Of a DNA stretch of 5,812 nt, positions 1 to 4,356 are shown in pieces. How positions within the stretch are numbered: the stretch's first letter is position 1; each line of letters begins with the position of its first letter. The stretch is from contig VAWV01000250.1 in the NCBI GenBank assembly GCA_005883295.1, positions 1 to 5,812 of the forward strand, in the 5' to 3' direction. The notes under the pieces are model-generated. The model did not search any database and was not told the DNA's origin. It saw only the letters and a program-made list of their open reading frames with translations. Made by a program: the position numbers and the translations under genes. Source of the DNA: Actinomycetota bacterium. GTDB lineage: Bacteria > Actinomycetota > Thermoleophilia > Solirubrobacterales > Thermoleophilaceae.

Positions 1-1706
1 CATATCGAGGCTGTACCCACGCGTGCCATTACTGCGCGTCGGGAGCAACGCCCGTCCTAATGGGAGGTGGTCGGACAAAGCCGCTCGAGGATGTACGGCC
101 AGGCGACCGGGTTTACGGGACGGTGCGGATCGATCGGTACCGCCGGTACGTCGTCACCCAGGTGCTAAATCACTGGTCGACGGTGAAGCCGGCATACCGC
201 GTCACCCTCGAGGACGGGACGGAGCTGGTGGCAAGCGGAGACCACCGCTTTTTGTCCGATCGCGGCTGGAAGTACGTGACAGGCGCCGAATGGGGACCGC
301 TCCGGCGTCCGTATCTAACAATCAACAACTCGCTGATGGGCACGGGTCAGTTTGCATCACCCCCGGGGGACTCGGCCGACTATCGACGCGGCTATTTGTG
401 CGGCTTGATCCGCGGTGACGGCTACATCGCTTCGCGTCTTTACGGCCCGCGTCGATGGCAGCATCATCAGTTCCGCCTCGCGCTAATCGACTTGGAGCCG
501 CTGCGTCGTGCCGGGGGCTACCTGGATGACATCGGAGTCGCAACGAGAGAGTTCGAGTTCCAGGCCGCAGTCGGCAACTCATTGGCCCTTCGCGCTATTA
601 GCGCGCACTCTCGCGAGAAAGTCGAGGCGATACGCGAGGTCATGCGATGGCCACGCGCCGCGAGCGACGACTGGTCGAAGGGTTTCCTCGCCGGCATCTT
701 CGATGCCGAGGGCAGTTACGGCGACTGCATTCGTATCGCGAACACGGATCAGCAAATCATCGGCTGGACCGAGGCAAGCATGCGGCGCTTTGGCTTCGCG
801 ACGCGTCTCGAGGACTCGAAGCGGCCCAACGGAGTGACGTATGTCCGCCTCCTCGGCGGCCTCAAGGAGGTCCTCCGGTTCTTCCACACCGTCGACCCGG
901 CCATCACGCGCAAGCGCAACATCAACGAGCACATGGTCAAGACGTTTGCGCGATTGAGAGTCACGTCCATCGAGCCGCTCGGGCTCGAGATGCCGATGTA
1001 CGACATCACCACGGGTACGGGCGACTTCATCGCCAATGGCGTCGTCAGCCACAACTGCTTCGCCCGCCCCACCCACAAGTACCTCGACTTCAACGCCGGC
1101 CGCGACTTCGAGCGCGAGATCGTCGTGAAGGTGAACGTTCCCGAGCTGCTCCGGGCCGAGCTGGCCCGGCCGAAGTGGAAGGGCGAGCACGTCGCGCTCG
1201 GCACCAACACCGACCCGTACCAGTGGGTCGAGGGACGCTACAAGCTCATGCCCGGCATCTGGGAGGCGTTCCGCGACTTCGCCAACCCGTGCAGCGTCCT
1301 CACCAAGTCGCCGCTCCTGCTCCGGGACAAGGAGCTCCTCCAGCAGGTCGCCGAGCGCGCGCCCGTGACCGCCAACTTCTCGGTGCCCACCCTCGACGAG
1401 AAGGCATGGCGCGAGACCGAGCCGCATACGCCCCACCCCCGCGCCCGGCTCGAGGCGGTCGCCGAGCTCACCCGCGCCGGGATCCCCACCGGGATCCTCA
1501 TCGCCCCGCTGATGCCCGGGATCAACGACGCGCCCGAGCAGGTCGAGGAGATCATCGAGATCGCCACCGAGGCGGGTGCGGTGAGCATCGGCGGCATCGC
1601 GCTTCACCTCCGCGGCGAGGTGCGCGACATCTTCATGGACTGGCTGCGAGCGCACCGGCCCGACCTCGTGCCTCGCTACGAGGAGCTGTACCGCCGGGGC
1701 CCGTAG
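1..1706 (+). CDS. Rv2578c-family radical SAM protein, 5'-partial, intein-interrupted, ends at in-frame TAG
   Basis: This gene enters the window from the left; the frame is read from base 3 and no start codon is visible. The first residues are YRGCTHACHYC, a radical SAM CX3CX2C motif whose cysteine codons are at 12, 24 and 33. From base 33 an intein is inserted. The host protein resumes at 1056 with CFARPTHKYLDFN, then GTNTDPYQWVEGRY and LTKSPLLLRD, which match the Rv2578c branch of spore-photoproduct-lyase-like radical SAM proteins as I recall them. Such enzymes bind a [4Fe-4S] cluster and cleave S-adenosylmethionine to a 5'-deoxyadenosyl radical; the substrate of this branch is not known to me. 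The frame stops at TAG 1704-1706, directly after ELYRRGP. The family normally continues with a tyrosine there, and 51 further codons are open in the same frame (see 1707-1862). It converges on the hemolysin III gene. Family assignment is firm; whether the TAG is real is uncertain. Confidence 0.9.
   Translation, partial: YRGCTHACHYCASGATPVLMGGGRTKPLEDVRPGDRVYGTVRIDRYRRYVVTQVLNHWSTVKPAYRVTLEDGTELVASGDHRFLSDRGWKYVTGAEWGPLRRPYLTINNSLMGTGQFASPPGDSADYRRGYLCGLIRGDGYIASRLYGPRRWQHHQFRLALIDLEPLRRAGGYLDDIGVATREFEFQAAVGNSLALRAISAHSREKVEAIREVMRWPRAASDDWSKGFLAGIFDAEGSYGDCIRIANTDQQIIGWTEASMRRFGFATRLEDSKRPNGVTYVRLLGGLKEVLRFFHTVDPAITRKRNINEHMVKTFARLRVTSIEPLGLEMPMYDITTGTGDFIANGVVSHNCFARPTHKYLDFNAGRDFEREIVVKVNVPELLRAELARPKWKGEHVALGTNTDPYQWVEGRYKLMPGIWEAFRDFANPCSVLTKSPLLLRDKELLQQVAERAPVTANFSVPTLDEKAWRETEPHTPHPRARLEAVAELTRAGIPTGILIAPLMPGINDAPEQVEEIIEIATEAGAVSIGGIALHLRGEVRDIFMDWLRAHRPDLVPRYEELYRRGP
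33..1055 (+). mobile_element. Intein with LAGLIDADG homing endonuclease (341 aa), inserted in radical SAM gene
   Basis: This in-frame intein excises itself from the precursor protein and joins the flanking exteins. It starts at Cys1 (codon 33-35). Block A is CASGATPVLMGG plus LEDVRPGDRVYG. Block B is VASGDHRFLSDRGW, with His71; a serine stands at the usual TxxH threonine. Block F is MYDITTGTGDFIANG. Block G is VVSHN with penultimate His340 and terminal Asn341, followed by the +1 extein residue Cys (1056-1058). These are all the residues of a standard class 1 intein. Between the splicing halves lie two dodecapeptide motifs: LCGLIRGDG at 396-422 and LAGIFDAEG at 687-713. Both keep the metal-binding acid (Asp129, Glu226), so the endonuclease may be active and the element mobile. 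Base composition is less GC-rich than in the extein: bases 301-360 are 32/60 G+C and 541-600 are 34/60, against 46/60 at 1141-1200. Codons such as CTA, AAT, ACA and TTA appear. This fits later acquisition by transfer. Confidence 0.95.
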
Positions 1707-1862
1707 GCGCCGAAGACGGTCCAGGAGCGCCTCAGCAAGCTGGCCAGCGTGCCCGGCGCGGCGCCGCGGTCGCGGCGCTTCCTGCGTGATCGCGAGGAGG
1801 CCGCGAGCACCGGGCCGGAAGCCGGTCCGACACCCGAGCCCGAGCAGCCCGCCCTCTTCTGA
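1707..1862 (+). pseudogene. Severed C-terminal tail of the radical SAM gene, downstream of in-frame TAG
   Basis: After the TAG at 1704-1706 the same frame stays open for 51 codons to TGA 1860-1862. It begins APKTVQERLSKLA and ends EPEQPALF. M. tuberculosis Rv2578c, as I remember it, has RRGPYLPPSYREML at this junction and ends in a short hydrophobic TLF. The window has RRGP-stop-APKTVQERL and ends in ALF, so the stop occupies the tyrosine position. TAG is one base from both TAC and TAT. The tail has no start codon or ribosome binding site of its own, and the terminator-like hairpin lies 20 nt beyond TGA 1862 rather than beyond 1706. I infer that 1862 was the ancestral end of the gene. Readthrough or a base-calling error are alternatives to a real nonsense mutation. 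Confidence 0.7.
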
Positions 1863-1882
1863 GGCCTTGTTCCTCCAAGCCG

Positions 1883-1919
1883 TCCTGGATACGGGCCGGT
1901 ATGCGGCCCGTAGACAGGA
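1883..1919. terminator. Long hairpin between convergent genes, probable bidirectional terminator
   Basis: The core is a perfect 9-bp stem, TACGGGCCG (1890-1898) pairing with CGGCCCGTA (1904-1912) around a 5-nt loop, GTATG. Below it a symmetric GA/GA internal loop (1888-1889 and 1913-1914) is followed by a second 5-bp stem, TCCTG (1883-1887) with CAGGA (1915-1919). It sits 20 nt after TGA 1862 of the + strand gene and 23 nt beyond the stop of the - strand gene at 1943. There is no T-run on either side, so it is not a textbook intrinsic terminator. U-tract-poor hairpins between convergent genes are common in high-GC actinobacteria. The structure is seen in the sequence; the function is inferred. 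Confidence 0.55.
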
Positions 1920-1942
1920 TTGCTGGCGCGGGGCGGCGTCGC

Positions 1943-2543
1943 TCAGCGCGGCAGCGCGTACGCCGCCACCGCCGCGAAATGGGCCGCCGCGGCCGCCACC
2001 ACGAGTGTGTGGAACACCTCGTGGTAGCCGAAGACGCCCGGCACCGGGTTCGGTCGCCGCAGCGCGTAGATCACGGCGCCCGCCGTGTAGAGGACGCCCC
2101 CAAGGAGGATCAGGCCCACCCCCACGAACCCGATCGCATCGGCCATCTGCGGCATTGCTGCGATCGCCACCCACCCGAGCGCGATGTAGACGCTCGCGGT
2201 GACCGGTTTCGGCGCGCGGACCCAGAAGAGGTTGAGGATCGTCCCGCCGACGGCGCCCGCCCAGACCACGATGAGGATCGTGCGCGCGAGGACCCCGTGG
2301 AGCACGAGCAGCGCGAACGGGGTGTAGGTGCCTGCGATCAGCACGAAGATCATCGAGTGGTCGAGGCGGCGCATCCACATGCGGGCCCGATCCGTCCAGT
2401 CACGGCGGTGGTACAGCGCGCTCGTTCCGAGGAGCCCGGTGACCGAGAGGGCGTAGATCGTGGCCGCCAGTCGCGCGCGCCCGCCCGGCCACCCCGCGTA
2501 GCCGCGGCTTGATCGGCTCCGGAATCGCGGCCGTCCCCGCCAT
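1943..2543 (-). pseudogene. Hemolysin III / PAQR-family membrane protein (TrhA-like), frame-disrupted near N-terminus
   Basis: From about 2488 down to the stop at 1943-1945 the protein has the hallmarks of hemolysin III (PF03006, PAQR superfamily), an integral membrane protein. It contains SALYH (the S-x3-H metal-site motif), LDHSMIFVLIAGTYTPF, NLFWVRAPKPVTASVY and GYHEVFH (H-x3-H). Six hydrophobic segments are visible, whereas the family has seven. That frame has no convincing start: no ATG or GTG precedes the first segment, only a TTG at 2551-2549. A different frame begins at ATG 2543-2541 and reads MAGTAAIPEPIKPRLRGV. KPRLRG is the usual hemolysin III N-terminus just before membrane segment 1. 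The two pieces meet at about 2488-2500, so segment 1 (roughly 20 residues) and the frame have been lost. The surviving pieces total about 199 codons. Either the gene has a short out-of-frame deletion or the assembly collapsed GC-rich bases. The gene is convergent with the radical SAM gene and divergent from the DUF354 gene. Confidence 0.8.
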
Positions 2544-2550
2544 CGGAGCA

Positions 2551-2556
2551 ACGGTA
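2551..2556 (-). promoter_or_regulatory. Candidate -10 element for hemolysin III gene, leaderless arrangement
   Basis: On the minus strand TACCGT (TANNNT pattern) lies exactly 7 nt upstream of ATG 2543-2541. That is the spacing seen for leaderless actinobacterial transcripts, where transcription begins at the start codon. No Shine-Dalgarno sequence precedes this ATG, which agrees. No clear -35 is visible. The element supports ATG 2543 as the original start. A TANNNT match is weak evidence on its own. Confidence 0.35.
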
Positions 2557-2581
2557 GCGGGCCATACCGGGGACCCGGACC

Positions 2582-2587
2582 TAGAAT
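2582..2587 (+). promoter_or_regulatory. Candidate -10 element for the glycan operon
   Basis: TAGAAT, one mismatch from TATAAT, lies 12 nt upstream of the GTG start at 2600. Transcription beginning about 7 nt after it would give a leader of only a few bases, so the mRNA would be nearly leaderless. No good Shine-Dalgarno sequence lies before the GTG, which agrees. No good -35 match is visible at normal spacing. The element is AT-rich within an otherwise GC-rich gap. Confidence 0.4.
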
Positions 2588-2599
2588 CCCGGCGCTCGC

Positions 2600-3607
2600 G
2601 TGAGGATCTGGATCGACATGACGGCGCCGGCGCACGTCCTCGTGTTCCGCCCGATCGTCGACCGCCTTCGCGAGCGCGGTCACGAGGTGGAGCTCACCGC
2701 CCGCGACTACTCCCAGACCGTGGAGTTGATGCACATGCACGGGCTCCACGCGACGGTCTTCGGCCGCCACGGCGGCGCCGGCCGCGTGGAGAAGGCCCTG
2801 GCCCTCGCGAACCGGACGCGCGCCATGGTCCGCTTCGGCGGCGGCGGCGGGTTCGAGCTGGCACTCGGACATGGTTCCAACGACCTCGCGCTGGCGGCGG
2901 CCATGCTTCGCGTGCCGGCGGCGAACACATTCGATTACGAGTTCGCGGTGCAGCAGCACAACGTGGGCTGCCGCCTGGCCAGGCGCGTGATGGTCCCGGA
3001 CCGCATCCCGGCCGAGCGGCTGGCCCGGTACGGGGTCGGCCCGGAGAAGCTCGTGCAGTACCCCGGGCTGAAGGAGGAGTACTACCTTGCGGACTTCGAG
3101 CCGGACGCGCGCGCGCTCGACGCGCTGGGAGTGGATCGCGACCGGGTCGTCGTCGTCTTCCGGCCGCCCCCGGACGTCGCGCTCTACCACCGCAAGTCGA
3201 ACCCGCTGTTTCCACAGGTCCTGGACCGCCTGGGAGGCGAAGCGGGCGTGCACGCGATCGTGATCCCCCGCACGGAGGCGCAGCGCGAATACGTGCGCAA
3301 CCTGGACCTGCCCTCGGTGATCGTGCCCGAGGGCGCCGTCGACGCACAGAGCCTGATCGCGCTCGCCGACCTCGTGATCTCGGCGGGCGGCACGATGAAC
3401 CGCGAGGCGGTCGCGCTCGGCACGCCGGTGTACACCACCTACGGTGGGCGCCTCGGCGGGGTGGACGAGGCCCTGATCCGGGAGGGGCGGCTGCGACCTC
3501 TCACCGATCCTCGCGCGATCGAGCTGCGCAAGCGGGACTCGAATGGAACGCGCGAGCGCCGTGATCCGAACGTCCTCGTGGACATGTTCCTGGGGACGCC
3601 CCGGTGA
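2600..3607 (+). CDS. DUF354-family GT-B-like glycosyltransferase
   Basis: This 335-residue protein starts at GTG with RIWIDMTAPAHVLVFRPI, the typical N-terminal beta-strand and loop of DUF354 (PF04007), and that match decides the start. It continues with a RERGHEVELTARDYSQT segment (residues 25-40), a glycine-rich RFGGGGGFELALGHGSND stretch (78-95) and a linker with RVMVPDRIPAERLARYG. The C-terminal half carries YPGLKEEYYL (154-162), FRPPPDVALYHRKSN (187-201), and SAGGTMNREAVALGTPVYTTYGG (261-283), the donor-binding-like region. DUF354 proteins resemble MurG and UDP-GlcNAc 2-epimerase in fold and are often found in polysaccharide clusters; donor and acceptor are unknown. No signal peptide or membrane segment is seen, so it is probably cytoplasmic or membrane-peripheral. 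Its TGA overlaps the GTG of the next gene (GTGA, 3604-3607). Together with the sugar transferase and amidotransferase that follow, this suggests a surface glycan role. Confidence 0.88.
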   Translation: MRIWIDMTAPAHVLVFRPIVDRLRERGHEVELTARDYSQTVELMHMHGLHATVFGRHGGAGRVEKALALANRTRAMVRFGGGGGFELALGHGSNDLALAAAMLRVPAANTFDYEFAVQQHNVGCRLARRVMVPDRIPAERLARYGVGPEKLVQYPGLKEEYYLADFEPDARALDALGVDRDRVVVVFRPPPDVALYHRKSNPLFPQVLDRLGGEAGVHAIVIPRTEAQREYVRNLDLPSVIVPEGAVDAQSLIALADLVISAGGTMNREAVALGTPVYTTYGGRLGGVDEALIREGRLRPLTDPRAIELRKRDSNGTRERRDPNVLVDMFLGTPR

Positions 3608-4356
3608 GCCGGGCGACCCGCGGCGCACTTGACCGAGGTATCGGTCACACTCGCGGGGGCGCGATGGAGGGGGCGGTCCAGTACCAGCCGGTTGCCGGGT
3701 CGCTCGCGGAGCGATACGCCCGCATTGCGCATCACCACGAGCAGCGTCCGGTCGACAGGGCGCTGCGCGGGCTCGACATCGCGCTCGCCACCGGGTCGCT
3801 CGCGGCCGCTAGCCCGGTGATGGCGGTGATCGCGGCCGCGATCCGGGTCAGCTCCGGCAAGCCCGTCCTCTACCGCGGCCGGCGCGTGGGCCGCGCCGGC
3901 GTCATCTACACCATGTACAAGTTCCGGACGCTCAGCGCGGACGCCGAGTCGCGCCTGTCGCCGTACCTCGGCGAGCCGCTCACCAGGCTCACCGAGCGTG
4001 AGGTGACGCCGGTGGGCCGCGTGCTGCGCAAGACGCAGCTCGACGAGCTGCCGCAGCTCTTGAACGTGCTTCGCGGCGAGATGAGCATCGTGGGTCCGCG
4101 CCCGATCCGCCCGGCGTTCTTCGAGGAGCTGTGCGCCCAGATCCCCCAGTACTGGCAGCGCCTCGTGGTGTCCCCCGGGATGACCGGCTTCGCGCAGATG
4201 CGCCTGACGCGGGAACACCCGTGGTCGGAGAAGCTCGCCCACGACCTCGAGTACATCGCCGACCGTTCGGTGTCGCTGTACCTGGTCGTGATCCTCGAGA
4301 CCATCTGGCGCATCCTGACCAGCCTCGTTCGCGGGCGCGAGCCGCTCGAGGGCTGA
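3604..4356 (+). CDS. Short bacterial sugar transferase (monotopic phosphoglycosyl transferase)
   Basis: The protein belongs to the bacterial sugar transferase family (PF02397), which moves a sugar phosphate from a UDP-sugar to polyprenyl phosphate as the first step of glycan building at the inner face of the membrane. Visible marks, numbered from GTG 3604, are an N-terminal reentrant hydrophobic helix with a Ser-Pro break (ALATGSLAAASPVMAVIAA), the VGRAGVIYTMYKFRTLS segment, the catalytic Asp147-Glu148 pair in KTQLDELPQLLNVLRGEMS, the GPRP motif and a PGMTGFAQMR region. At 250 residues or fewer it is the small PglC-like catalytic form, without the extra N-terminal domain of WcaJ/WbaP-type proteins. 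Two starts are possible: GTG 3604, coupled to the previous stop, or ATG 3664 (MEGAVQYQPV), preceded by a CGGGGG purine-rich stretch. The first 20 residues from the GTG look unconserved, so ATG 3664 is a serious alternative. The TGA overlaps the next ATG. Confidence 0.9.
   Translation: MSRATRGALDRGIGHTRGGAMEGAVQYQPVAGSLAERYARIAHHHEQRPVDRALRGLDIALATGSLAAASPVMAVIAAAIRVSSGKPVLYRGRRVGRAGVIYTMYKFRTLSADAESRLSPYLGEPLTRLTEREVTPVGRVLRKTQLDELPQLLNVLRGEMSIVGPRPIRPAFFEELCAQIPQYWQRLVVSPGMTGFAQMRLTREHPWSEKLAHDLEYIADRSVSLYLVVILETIWRILTSLVRGREPLEG
3630..3647. promoter_or_regulatory. Palindrome TGACCGA-GGTA-TCGGTCA, possible operator
   Basis: Seven-base arms TGACCGA and TCGGTCA flank a 4-base centre. The site lies between the stop of the DUF354 gene (3607) and the alternative ATG start of the sugar transferase (3664). 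Its size and symmetry resemble dimeric repressor operators such as those of TetR-type regulators. TTGACC at 3629-3634 overlaps it and could be a -35, but no decent -10 follows at 17 nt. If GTG 3604 is the true start the palindrome is inside the coding region, and it could then simply be chance or an RNA hairpin. Confidence 0.25.

Noticed and set aside
60..62. ATG at 60 as the start of a separate 548-residue protein
   Set aside because: The frame is open upstream to the window edge and encodes the radical SAM cysteine motif and the intein Cys1, so this methionine is internal (intein residue 10).
1023..1058. The radical SAM gene as two genes with a frameshift at the intein junction
   Set aside because: Both junctions are in frame and have exact intein splice residues (Cys1; His-Asn followed by Cys), so this is an intein and not a broken gene.
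579..2378. Long minus-strand open frame (599 codons) opposite the radical SAM gene
   Set aside because: It lies antisense to a clear protein family, is rich in Arg/Gly/Pro/Asp/His in the way GC-rich shadow frames are, and shows no recognisable domain.
2490..3628. Upstream extension of the hemolysin III reading frame across the antisense strand of the DUF354 gene
   Set aside because: The frame happens to be open because of codon periodicity in GC-rich DNA; the translated sequence is low-complexity Arg/His/Val-rich and has no family resemblance, while the + strand encodes a full DUF354 protein.
3695..3805. Exact 15-bp direct repeat CCGGGTCGCTCGCGG at 3695-3709 and 3791-3805
   Set aside because: Both copies are in the same frame and encode Gly-Ser-Leu-Ala with common high-GC codons; nothing suggests a site or duplication.
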